From: Allacma fusca
Lineage: Eukaryota; Arthropoda; Collembola; Symphypleona; Sminthuridae
Length of the DNA stretch: 64,000 nt
Direction of reading: 5' to 3'
NCBI GenBank assembly: GCA_947179485.1
Contig: OX359245.1
Span: 78,665,067 to 78,729,066, forward strand
Shown in pieces: positions 37,640 through 49,340 of the stretch (within the stretch, counting starts at the first letter, position 1; each line of letters opens with the position of its first letter). The notes under the pieces are model-generated. The model was not told the DNA's origin. It made no database searches and saw nothing but the letters and a program-made list of their open reading frames with translations. A program made the translations under genes and the position numbers.

Positions 37640-39815
37640 TAACTCTTCCAAGCCCGGATTTAATATTTCTGGAGTATTAATATGAGTTACAAAAATGCAG
37701 AGACCTGTCGAATTTCTATTGAAGACTTGAAGTTTACGCAGGAATTATTATTCCGTAAATTTTCTGAGATTTGAAAGGGACAACGAAACAAAAGCTGTTA
37801 GGATAAATAAACTGCCCAGGTCGGCTGACTTTAAATACGGTATGCATCACTTGTTAATTTAACGCCTTATACTAGTTTTTACCGACGCGAATGTAACTAC
37901 TAACTACCCATGTGTCATACAGCATACATTTCCATTCGCTTTGTCTTAAACCCATTCATAAGACAAATGTGTCTCTGTCTATTCACATTGATCATTCAGA
38001 GCTTCTTGAAGTGTTGCAGTTACAGGAAAAAAATACTACATCTTTAAAATACCTGTAGACATAACTTGAGCAGGATCTTCCTGTAGCGCAATTGATAATT
38101 ATTACATAAACCCACTGTAGTCTTTAACCCATTGGTGGGATTTGGGAAAAATTCTTGTGAAGTTTGAAATTGATTGTGTTTTATGTGAAACGATCTCCAA
38201 GAATTAATCCAGGACTTTGATTGGCTGAATTGTGGAAAACGTTGTAGTTAAAAATAATTACAGTGAGGAAGCTACAGAATATCATGGAGAGCCTTCTTGT
38301 GGACGATCTGGAAAGTGCTCGGGGGCAGGGCAGCCGATTTATTCTGAAGCCGACGGGATTAAATCCCGGAATTGTATTTTCTGGAAGCTCTTTAGAATTT
38401 ATTGTCAAAATTATTGCCGTATTTAACTTTGTAAGTTTTAGGAAATCTTTCTCCGTAATTATGTTCAAAATGCATAGTCCTTCATAACGATAATAGCTCA
38501 TTATATAATTACTTACATCCTTTTTTGTTTCCAGGTACTGGTACTACTACTGCTACTTGGGAACGTAATGTTTCTCTTGCTCCTGGTCAGCTACCCTTTA
38601 CATGAGTTTAACGTTATCCAAGTTACAATCCTGAAAGAAGATCCGGAACACAATGTGTTTCACTTGGCGAATTTATCCAGTATGAAATATTTTAAATTCC
38701 ATGCGCTGAACTGTACTCTAATCATTAGAGATAATTTAGAAGAAGTAGAATCTCTGTATGAACACTCTTTCTTTCATAATTCCTGGAACAAAATTTCAAT
38801 GACCAAGTTTATGGAAAAATAAGGATGTTTTAATATTTAGCTACATCACATTTTTGGCGTGGTTGCACACTCATTCGCATAAAAATAGTACGATTCTTGT
38901 TGGTGTTGCAAGTGGTAAGAACTAAAGATAACACAAGAGATTTTGCAGAAGGTATTATCATGAAAGTAGAGTAAGGGTCTAGCATTTAGCGCATGGTAAA
39001 ATTATCGATAAAATAGAACTATACACGAATAAAATATCTCTAACACTCATATAATAAGCGCTGGTAATGTGGAAAAACTTCCCAAGTGGGTACATGTAGA
39101 GCAAATTCCAATGCTACTAGCACTGCAAATTCGAACGACAGCAAATCTCTACGGCTCACACGGAAATTGCATTCGATTTTCTGGAATTTCAAATATATAA
39201 AATTATTAGATGTTGACATTTCTTTAACTAAAGCCCATGAGACAATGTTCAATGTAAAATTAAAATAACTCAGTTGCTATATTTAAATAAATCTTCACTT
39301 GATACCTGTAAATACTGGCATTAGGATGTGCATTTAGTAAATTTTGTAATACAGTAATCAGAAATGAACGGTAGTATCTACTCAAATACAGTTTAAAACT
39401 GCGGTCCAGCTTGCATGTGAAGCACCACACACGAGCTTGACTCAAAATTATTTTTGAACTTGAATCTCAGGTACACAACGTATGATTGTCATTATCAACA
39501 GTTGCAAGTCATTTTTAACCTCTGGTGCGAGTTCAATCGTTTATCTGGTTAGATACCATTTATGTAAAGTATCTCGATATTCTCTCTCCGGGGCAAAAAT
39601 ATTTTGTCCCACGGTCTTATTTTTTTTACAACAATCTCAATGTTTGTCATTACAAAAGCACATTTTTACAAAATGCACGTTTTACAGGCTTTAGGAGCAT
39701 TCTTGTGGAGATAGTGCACAGTATTTGAATTGAATTCAACAATTCACGTCAATTTACGATTCTGCCTCACAATTTCAAACAAAAGATCTGTGCACATTTA
39801 AGTTATATTTACAAT
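37640..39815. repeat. Segmental repeat copy 3 (2,176 bp, deleted form)
   Basis: This is the same A-TAGA-B structure as copy 2, directly adjacent to it head to tail, with a constant offset of 2,176 bp and no difference seen. Its right edge at about 39815 joins unique DNA holding the CABLES penultimate exon. Confidence 0.95.
38284..38822 (+). pseudogene. Second truncated copy of the four-helix membrane protein gene
   Basis: Identical to the copy at 36108-36646: exon 1 38284-38430, second exon 38535-38822, with the same chimeric end ending SMTKFMEK. The original promoter-side sequence present in the unit (about 640 bp before the ATG) is retained, so transcription is possible. Confidence 0.75.
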
Positions 39816-42800
39816 TAAATCAAAACAAATTGTTACCTCAATCATTGTATGCAGATGTTCTCCCTTGACATCATTTAATTTAGCGGACAATAGCATGCAA
39901 GCACCAGAGCAGAGTTTTCTATTGTACTTGGTCACAAACGAAGCCAAGATAAGTTTTTCGAAGTACACATATGCATGTGCAACTGTCAAGACATCCACCA
40001 TGCAATCGGTCTTGGCTACCCGGCGCATTTCTCTTTTTAAGCTGGTAACATTAAATTATTTTAAGTTAATGCTTCCTATTAATTCTACAAAATTAAATAA
40101 TATAATACGTTAATCTTGTAAATTCTAAAAACCTTCGTAATTTGCTCAGTGTGAGCTGGACATGGGGAAATCTATCCTTGAATTTATCGTTAAGTTCCTT
40201 TTTCAAATCCGAGGCTTTGCAGTAGTCAATAACTGAAGTGATGTACGAAGAAAAATTTAGCAAAGTACGATGTTTCCCAGCTCTAAATTCCGGGTCGTCC
40301 AGAAGATGCGGAGAGTAAGGTGCAAACCCGTTGGCTGGCATCGGTCCTATGAAGTGATGTCCGTCAACTTCTTGAATTTCCAGTTCACCGGATATTGGAA
40401 TCGTTTCTCCCCTGCTGTGTAATTTCACTCCAGCATCATAAGACACACATCTGGAATTTATTGAGTAGCATGACTAAACTCATTGAGCAATCCCTATACA
40501 TTTTTGCAGTTGTGGAGTAACAAAAACTACCCATCCTCTGGGGAAATTTTTTAAGTTTAAACTACACGTGTGCTGGAGGAATAATTTACCTCCCAGCCTT
40601 ATTTAACAGCACATACAAAGTATTGCACACACATCTAAACTTTCTGTACACACATAAAGAAGTCAATAGCAAATGTTAATCTTCCTCCTGACGCTATTAT
40701 TGGGGCATTAATGTGCACACAGTGCACAGTTCAATTACTCCCTCATGAATAATTACTGAATTCAGTAAACACGACTATGCATATAAACCGTAAAGGATAA
40801 ATACATGAATTCACTAATAAAATGAATTATACGAGAGCATTACCTGGCAACATACGGGTGCTTGGAATGAATCTCAGCTGGAGCATCAGAGACAGTATTT
40901 TCGACGGGTTTGCTTCGGGCAGGTGCAGGGCCGTTGGTTACAACAGGCACAGTCAGGGTCTCAGGCCTAGGCGATTTCTGCGTAGGCGTCAGCAAATATC
41001 CATAACTGACCTCCTCTTCCCCCGTATGAACAAGAAGCTCTAAAGGGTCCGGATCACTCAATGCAGAAAGTGGACGGTTACCAGAGAGGTTCCTCGTCCT
41101 TCGGGTAATTTCAGCCCGTTCGATCGACCTGCATCAAATTACTAAATTATTTAGGCTCAGGAACCAAAAACGTTTTGAAAAGAGCAAGTTCCTATAAAAT
41201 ATTAGTATAAAGTTTCACTCAAGCAACCTATAGCAGGACTTACTAAAATAGTTAAGGGATAAATTTGAAATACATTAAAATCCAAAACTAAGATATAATT
41301 TAAGCAATTCAATTCAAACCAACAGTTATAGCTAGCTATATTATCTGAATTGAAGTAATTTTAATAGCATCAAAATTCAGTGGGAATGGGTGCAGCAGAT
41401 TAGGAAAAAATAATGTCATTATGATTTGCTTTACCCGGGCTAATATTAAAATTGGGCAAAATGGGGACGGAATACTAATAACAATTACCAATTGTAAATC
41501 ACGTCATTCAATTAGCAGTCTCTACAGTGAGAAAACATTAAAACTAGGAATAAGGTGCAAAAAACCTTGAGCTTCCTAAGAGTGATTCTAAAGCAGCTTG
41601 TGATCCAGTCCATGAGGGTCTGAGACGGAAACCCATAATCACTCGCACAAAATTAGTTCTAATTTTCATTCAAAGAATTTCACATCAACACATTCGTTCA
41701 CAAACAAACATAACAAACAACAGTAAACGATACACATACATATTTTCCATTTTAAACTGGTTCAATCCAAACTAATGACAACACATAACCATAAAAAAAA
41801 CTCATTTTTATCCGAATTCAAACTCATTTCAGTCTTTTCAACAACAACACAGTGTGCCAAAGCAATTGCAATAACATTCTTGTGTATAATTACTTATAAA
41901 CTGTAGCATTTGTTAAACGTTGTCAAAATCATGCTGGCTCACTCCGGTTAATTAATTAACGTAAAAACAGAAACAAGCGGATATTTTGAGAATAAACTGG
42001 AACCTGGTATGTCGAGGATTTCTTGTGTAAGGTAACGCAGAAAATATAAGCAGTGGTGTTCTCCTGGCAAGCATGATGACTAGACGTTCATCTCTGATCT
42101 TAGGCATGGGAAGTTCTCTGAGATTCAAAATTTTTAGTTCTTTTGTGTGAGAGGAGGAACATTCTGAGATGTTCGATGTGGAAATTTGACGGTTACGGAC
42201 ACCTTCGCGAAAAAAAAACTTGATTAGACAATAATCACATCATCTTACCAAATAAGACCAAAGGTTAAGCAGAGCCACTTCATAAAATGTTGAACCATAG
42301 GCACAAATTAGCTCAAAAATGATTATCTGAAGCAGGTTTAAAGAAAAAATAGGAATATGTTTTTGTCAATACAATTAACGAAGTTATAAACTAATAATTG
42401 CCATTTAATTTCGCCCGGATCATTTGGCACGTATCAAATCAAATACTGTAATATCTCTTATAGGAAATTTTCCTCTATTTATGACAAAATTGATAAATTT
42501 GTATTAATGTAATTATAACAAATTGTCACTCTTCATTTTGTACAAAGTACTGCAATGATTATTCCATTACCATGTTCAACACTTTCAGCGCTGCTAAAGT
42601 GGGCATGTCTGTGTGGCATAGACGAGAACATTCCATCCTGGTCATGAGGCAAATGTCGCCGACTTCGAGAACGAAAGCTTGCTTCGCTACTTCCAGTGTT
42701 AGCTCTAAATTAATACAAAAGGTCCTGTGAATTTTGTCCAACTTTTAATAATCGTGAAGAGACACACGAGATTACATGCACTTTCGATTATAAGCAAAAT

Positions 42801-43533
42801 CATCTATTTGACTTCTCATTTATGGGAAAAATTCATCAACTACAAATGCAAATCGAGTTACTCGTGAGGCTTTGTGTTAAAGCCAATCGAACTAATAGAC
42901 TCAATTTACCAAATCCATTAATTTCTCGGCTAATAAACCATACCTTTAAACGAGTCAAAGACAAACTTCGTTTCTTTTAGGAATGCTCATATAACCAGAA
43001 TAGACACGTATGTATCTATACTCGAACATCTATGTAGCCTGTTTTACTTTTAATATTTAATACACTTTTTCCATTTTCCATTACGTGAAACTGGAAGTAG
43101 ATCATTTTACTGCTAATCGAAATTGCCTCCAGTGCACTCACTAACGATAGAGTTCACTATAACCCATTTTACGAGGAAATTACCGAATTCTCGTGCTATG
43201 AAAAGAATCGCAAAAACGATCATCAGCGTCAATATGAGGTATATCTCCAGAGCCCAGCTTGTTTTCAGGGGCGAGTGCAGTTGAATGGGGAAACTCCGCT
43301 TCTTCACCAAAATCACTTCGACTATGATTCACACTGATCTGCATTGCTGACGTCTCTTTGCTCCCCATTTCGTGGTGAAGGCGGGTACTCTCCGAAGCGG
43401 CTACTTCCCTCGCATATTCCAAGCACCAGCCCGTGTCTTTATAGGACCCACTCAGGGATATATTTGTTAAGAATGCAACGGCTGCTAGTCTTCTTTTGGT
43501 CTTCTGCAATTTATCATTCTCCCGAGATCCCAT
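39040..43533 (-). CDS. CABLES: CABLES (Cdk5 and Abl enzyme substrate) homologue with cyclin-like C-terminus, at least 7 exons
   Basis: Exons: 43533-43184, 42704-42571, probable 41619-41566, 41128-40844, 40450-40133, 40041-39837 and 39180-39040. The N-terminal [14 protein letters not shown] motif is typical of CABLES. The C-terminal half is the conserved cyclin-box region: [69 protein letters not shown] and [20 protein letters not shown], ending [15 protein letters not shown] proteins link CDKs with Abl-type kinases and affect CDK tyrosine phosphorylation. Most joins are in phase. The join between 42571 and 41619 is one nucleotide short of frame, so a micro-exon or another splice site is missing there. 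The last exon is present three times because of the segmental repeat; the copy listed is the nearest. Confidence 0.88.
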
Positions 43534-45084
43534 TTTCCTGGGGGAAATTGATTGATTCTTTCTGCTGCTTTCAGGTTGTGACTTGGGTCATAAAATTTTA
43601 ACGTAGATGGTGGGATGTAATGAGGAAGTCATGATTAATTTTCCCGTTCGAGTAGTCCTCTGAAAAAGATAATTATTATTTCAGCAAGATCATTCCACCC
43701 ATGTAACTTCACAGAATTATTTTGTCTATACTGTAGTTAAATACAAGCTTCCTCTTGTGTGTCACAATATCCTGTAAATAAACGAACCCTCGTCCTCCAA
43801 AATTTTGAATCAATGCTACTTTTTGTTTAAATTATGTATTAAATAGTTATTTAATACACGTTACAAATGACAACGAATAAAAAATTCTGTAAATATAGAG
43901 TAAGTACTAAACCATCTGAGCTGTTTTACCAGGCACGAAATTAATTATTAATTTTGCTACAACACACTCTCATTAGATTACAACACTACAAATAAATATA
44001 TAATATGATTTTACAAGTAAAAATGAAGTTACTTTTGTAAAAATATTGACCATCAAAATCTGTATAGTGAAACTTTTTAAATAAATCTCCTTCGAAAACA
44101 TGCCTTAAAAAATGTCCCTCATGAAAACAAATTATATTCCTAAGCATTAAAATTCATCATTATGAAACAAATAGTTTTAAAATGCTCACAAAAATTGTAC
44201 ACTTCATCTTACCCGTCCATTAAATTATTGCTGACAGGCCGAATTTTTGAACTTCAATCCTCCCAATAGCCTTCATAAACTAAATCCAAGCAATTACGTA
44301 ATATTGGGTAAAATTTCCTCCTTAGTCCTTCAAATCTGTAATAATGAAAAGAACCAAATTAAAACAAAATTAAAATAATTAAAACATGAGATAAATATTT
44401 TTTTTATAAACTTACCAAACTCCCATAAGTATATCAAAATATACCCTCTCTATTACAATATAATTACTCTGTCAACCCGTTTTTTTGTGTATAACTATAT
44501 AAAAACATAAAATTGAATAATAAGGATTAAAATCCCTTAATTATAGGCATTTTGAAGGATGACATCCACTATAACCCATTTTCGAGGGTCCCACAATTCT
44601 TTGTCTTTCTCCGTTTTAAATTCTCACACTCCACTTTAGTTCTGTCAGTCCGAAGTATTTTCCGGGACATTTTAAAACGTTCACTTTTAATAAAAATAAA
44701 TTTCCGTCAAACCCATAAATAAAGAACCACTGGAGGATTTGATACTTAAAATAATAGGGAGAGTTTCAAAATTTAGGGGTGTCGGAAGTGAGTCACTGGA
44801 GACGGGACTCCGGACTCGGGAAGATTTTTCTGAAACCTTCAAATATCCTGTGCGCTCTGCTATTGAGAAATGGGGATGACACTTTTGGGAAGTGGAAGGA
44901 CGAGAGGTGTGAAAGAAGGTGTTACTCCAACACTTCCAATTTTCAGACTACGACTGTTTACGGTTTCCCGCAGTCACTTTTAGACCAGCGACAGTTTCTG
45001 TGAGGAGCAGTTCACACCAAACATGGGCAGTGCCCAGCGTGTTCAGAGTCCTATAGAAAAAATCCTTGGGTCTAAAATTCGCAT
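43534..45084. other. Upstream flank of CABLES, no gene recognised
   Basis: This AT-rich stretch should hold the CABLES 5' untranslated region and promoter. The plus-strand frame 44779-45003 has no domain. No core promoter was assigned. Confidence 0.5.
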
Positions 45085-45092
45085 CCCTGTTT

Positions 45093-45355
45093 CAGGGGTC
45101 GGATTCCCTGTTGGAAAAAATAATATCCCTGCAAGTCCTCAAATCCCTGTCAAATAAGGTCAACCATTCTAAAAATCCCTGTTTGCCTAACAAATTTCCC
45201 GTCAACGATTTTTAAAATCCCTGTTCGCAAACTACATAGAAATATTTTTCCCCTGCCAGAAATAATTTTTCCCTGCCAGAAATATTTTTTCCCTACCAGA
45301 AATATTTTTTCCGTCGGAAGAATCTTCCCGTCTTCCCATAAAAATCCGACCCCTG
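45093..45355. mobile_element. Complete hAT-type MITE (263 bp) with perfect 8-bp target duplication
   Basis: The ends are CAGGGGTCGGATTCCCTG and the complement of CAGGGGTCGGATTTTTAT. Flanking 8-mers CCCTGTTT at 45085-45092 and 45356-45363 are identical. The interior repeats AAATCCCTG on the left and CCCTGCCAGAAATATTTTT, four times, on the right. There is no transposase, so it is non-autonomous. Confidence 0.88.
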
Positions 45356-45363
45356 CCCTGTTT

Positions 45364-46801
45364 TGGCTTATTGACAATAGAAATTTTAAAATATCTGATT
45401 TCTAGTTACAAACCCTAATTTTTGTGAAACAATAGGATTTATTTTTTATAATAATTTATAAGATACTTTTTTTTTAAATCTATGTAATTACTTATTTGAT
45501 TGGGAACAAGTAAACCCTCTTTTGAAAGGACGATCCCTGACTTATTGGGCAAAGTAGGAAATTTTTAAAAATATTCGTTTAAACAAAATTTTTAAGGGGG
45601 AATAAAATACATTCAAGCAGGAGACCAGGGATCTTCAAGTAATCGTGTCCTTGCCCGAAAGGTTCTGAGATTAAATATAATTTCATCCATTTTGTTGTAC
45701 ATCTCCTTCCATAATGTCTGGATTTAGCTCAATTACAAATAGATCGGATTTTCTGGTTAAAGGGGCTTCCGGAAGTTCAGAAGCAATTTAAAAGGAATTT
45801 TATGCATATCCCATAGAATGGAGTATCACCTTTGAAGGGGTGTATTTAAATGCAGCCCATGGAAAACTACTTATACAGGCTTCTGAATATTGTATATATA
45901 CAGGCACTATAGAAATAATGTTGAAGTTCTATAATTTCTCCCAAGAAGTTAAAATGTTCTGACCAGCCTAATTTTTTTGGGCTAGTAAAAATGCATCCCA
46001 TATATATATCCTCCCCTGTAAGAGTACTTCAAAAATAACATCATTTGACTCCCGTATTGGAATGGCTGAAATTTGAAACTGAAAATATGTAGGGCATTGT
46101 AATTGATAATACAATATTTTGGGATTAAAAAATTCTTGAAAGTTTGGCTCTCTCCGCGAGAGACTCCAGGATGAATTCCCTGAAAGTTTGCTTACACTTA
46201 CAATCTATTGCAAATTCACTTAAGATTTAATTTTGTACGGGTCAAGGATTTTTTGAGACAGAAGCTCCTCCCATTTACCACAATCTTAATTTAGCTTATT
46301 TATTAAACATTTGTCTGTTGGCATGTTGGATATAATTTATGAGATATAATTTCGTATCACAGCAGTATCTGAAAAATATTTATTGTTAATAAAATCCATC
46401 CATCACGGAATCCTATTTTCTATACATAAAAAATCATTTTTACATAGTGTAGTTAGTACACAAGAATTTGAATTGTCAGTACACAGGGTAGGCGAATGCA
46501 CGCGTACAGGCCTGGTCCACAAAGTACACTTGAGGATATTTTGTAGTGTTGTCGAATGAAGGATATAAACCCTGAAATGCTCAAAAATCCTCGCTGGAGC
46601 ATGTGTTTCACACGGATATACACAGTTTCTTTTGCAGATGCAGAGAGAGCCCTATATCCCAATCCTCATGTGAAAGTTGTATTAATGTTTCCTGCAGATT
46701 TTCCAAGGGGAAAAGAGTGACTGCAGTAAGACTGCACCCATAAGGCATAATCACATAGTTGCCCTTGAATGTTTACGTGACATATAGCGGGAGAAGCAGC
46801 A
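45364..46801. other. Intergenic, no gene recognised
   Basis: No coding exon or element with defined ends was found between the 45093 MITE and the nested hAT block. The minus-strand frame at 46453-46662 lacks conserved motifs. Confidence 0.5.
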
Positions 46802-47122
46802 GTCAGCAGTAGTGTTGTCCAGTCTTGAGTGAGAGTTTGAGACTGAGTAGCAAATCGAAAAGACTGACTCTTAAAAGACTGAGACTGACTTTAAAAGAAG
46901 GCGTTTTTTGAGACTGAGACTGAGTGAAACTGTTACATTTTGTAAAGAGACTGACTGAGACTGATAGAAAGACGCATGTATACAACGCGCGTATACAATA
47001 TTAAGCAATTTTAAATTTTCGCGCCATTATTAAAGCCCAAGGATGGAAATTAGCGCCATTTTGTATCCTTGGGGACTGAGTGGGAGTTTGAACCAAGACT
47101 TTCCTTGGGACTGAGACTGAGT

Positions 47123-49220
47123 CACTGCTGCCCTAGTCTAGTCAGACTTGACTAGGAAAGTCTAGACTTGACTAGACTAGGAAGCAAAATGGACGTAAAA
47201 GAATAGACTTGACTTGACTATGCATGTTGTTACTATTATACGACTTGACTAGAATAGACTAGGGCCACTTGCGAAAACATAGGACTTGACTAGACTTGAC
47301 TTGCATGACTTCATGCAAAAGCTAGTCAATTCACAATTACCTTAGGCTCCCTCATGTCGCTGAAAATCAAAACTAGGAAGCCAACGTGAAATTGCAGTGG
47401 CACGTAATGTTTACCGTCAGCACCGTTTGGTATCCTTAAGTATATGGTTTCGTTTCGAAGGATCAGAACATGAAATTGTCTGCTGGGTACGTAGAAAGGT
47501 TTAGGAAAAATCTAGTCTTTAGTTACAATTTATTGCTTACACTGTAATTGATCATAGCTGAATCATGATAACGAAAGGTAGGTACAATAATTTCTATATT
47601 TAAAAGTAGTGATTTTTTCAAAACAATTTTGTGTTCATAATATTCAACTAAATTTAAAACAATTTGAAATATTGTCCTTCCTGGTAGAGACCCTTGAATG
47701 TATACCTGGTGTGATTATGCTGGTTCACACAACACAAACCTCCTTTTTTATACCATAAAAAGTTTCTGGTACCTTACATTGCACCAGACACTTGTTGAAC
47801 CCCAAATACAGCTGGTGATGCTAGGCCTCAAAGGGACCATCGCAGTGACATTTTTCTCTCCTTTTCAGTCGAAATAACCCAACCTGAACGCCAAAACGAC
47901 GGTATAGGTTTTCAATTCCCCAAATTCTAATTATTCACCTCCAACATTTTAATGTCTGTTTACTCATTCAAAACATGTCAGCTGGTATTAATACCGCATA
48001 ATACCTAGTGTCTTTAAAACACACTGAGTGTTGCTTGCGGAGTTGCCCGTTTTTCGTCAATTATTACCAAGTTTGATTCCAGTGGAATCAAAACGTGATT
48101 CCTTGTTGTCAGAACCTGTTTCAGAAAAGTTAAGCCGCCTATGGAGCTGGTACAATACATTTGAAATATACTCGATACATTTCTCATTGTCCCCACTAAT
48201 TACATATCTGGTACTTCTTCCTTTAACCAAAAACCTCGCCACAAACCGAAGAAGCAGTCTTTCTAACGTGCCCTTTAACATTGTTATTTATTATCATGTT
48301 ATTAGACGGGAAAATTCTTCCCAGGGTAAAAATAATTCTTGCAGGGAAAATCACAAAGTAAGGGATTTTTTTTGAGAACGTAAGATTCAGCAGGGCAATT
48401 CGGAAATGATTTTCCACGGAGAATTACAAAAATCCGGTCCCTGAGTACAACCTACTACAAATTCCTTGTACTTGGTATTTCTCCTAGCGCGTCCCAGTGG
48501 AAATTTCATATAATATACCAGATAATATTCCAATGTAAAATTCCTATAGGTATACCAGATTAGAAAGTTCAACCATAATTTGATATAAAGCCTTGTTTTC
48601 ATTATTTTCTAAATTTGATTCCTGTTTAGAAATAACTACAGAAAATCAGGGGTGGATTAATAAAATTATTTGTACCCTGGCCTTAACACTCAAAATAGAT
48701 TTGTGGGCCAGGCCTTTATATGCAATCTGAGGACCTTGTTGAAATTTTTTTCCTTGGCCCTAAATTTGTTAGCATGGTCGGACAAGGATGGGCCAGTCCA
48801 TAAATCCACCATTACTGAAAATTGTTGAATGAGCAAAAATGTTACTGAACATTATTATTGTATTGATAATGTAAACTACACGTTGTTTCTCATTTGTACT
48901 TCGTTTGATGTAAATAAATATGACCTAGTTTTTTGCTGGAGGTATTCGCTAAAATATGAAAATTTTGAACTCAACGATACTCAAGTTTTTGAAAATAAAT
49001 AGATGTTGCTAATCAAAACGAAGGAATTTTTATAAAAATACAACGTGACTAGGGGAATTGACTAGACTTGACTAGGGAACCAGCTGCAGAATCAAGACTA
49101 GGACTAGACTTGACTATTCCTATTTAAACATACGGCTGACTTGACTAGACTTGACTAGTTGCTGATCTAAACTTTAAAGACTAGACTAGACTTGACTAGG
49201 TAGCCTGGCGGGCAGCAGTG
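47123..49220. mobile_element. Inner hAT-type element (2,098 bp) nested in the outer one, perfect 8-bp target duplication
   Basis: Ends are CACTGCTGCCC and GGGCAGCAGTG, flanked by GACTGAGT at 47115-47122 and 49221-49228. Both subterminal regions (about 47130-47330 and 49050-49200) are packed with GACTTGACTAGACTTG. Between them is about 1.7 kb of low-repeat DNA. Open frames at 48014-48417 do not show a BED finger or hAT dimerisation motif, so I cannot say it ever carried a transposase. It contains a smaller MITE at 48647-48814. Confidence 0.88.
48647..48814. mobile_element. Innermost MITE of the nest, CAGGGGTGG family (168 bp)
   Basis: It starts CAGGGGTGGATTAATAAAA and ends CATAAATCCACCATTA. 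The flanking 8-mers CAGAAAAT and CTGAAAAT match at 7 of 8 positions. The internal blocks CTCAAAATAGATTT, GAGGACC and CCTTGGCCCTA recur at 63785-63940, and part of them at 6021-6154, so this is a dispersed family with three members in the window. Confidence 0.75.
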
Positions 49221-49340
49221 GACTGAGTTAGACTGATATGCTTAGCATAAAGACTGACTGTAAGTAATACTGACTGTAAGTAAAAGACTTTAAAAAACTG
49301 AGACTGATAAACTTCAAGACTGGACAGCACTAGTCAGCAG

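Larger units (their letters stand above)
46810..49332. mobile_element. Outer hAT-type MITE, split by a nested element, perfect 8-bp target duplication
   Basis: Terminal repeats are TAGTGTTGTCCAGTCTTGA on the left and the complement of TAGTGCTGTCCAGTCTTGA on the right, flanked by GTCAGCAG at 46802-46809 and 49333-49340. Removing the inner element (47123-49220 plus one 8-bp duplication) leaves about 417 bp of host MITE, filled with AGACTGAGACTGA motifs. There is no coding sequence. Confidence 0.9.

Noticed and set aside
46453..46662. 69-residue minus-strand frame as a possible gene
   Set aside because: No domain, signal or splice context; length is within chance expectation for this much intergenic DNA.
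48014..48417. Overlapping open frames inside the inner hAT element, considered as transposase remains
   Set aside because: None shows the BED finger, the catalytic region or the C-terminal dimerisation motif of hAT transposases, and frames are open on both strands.
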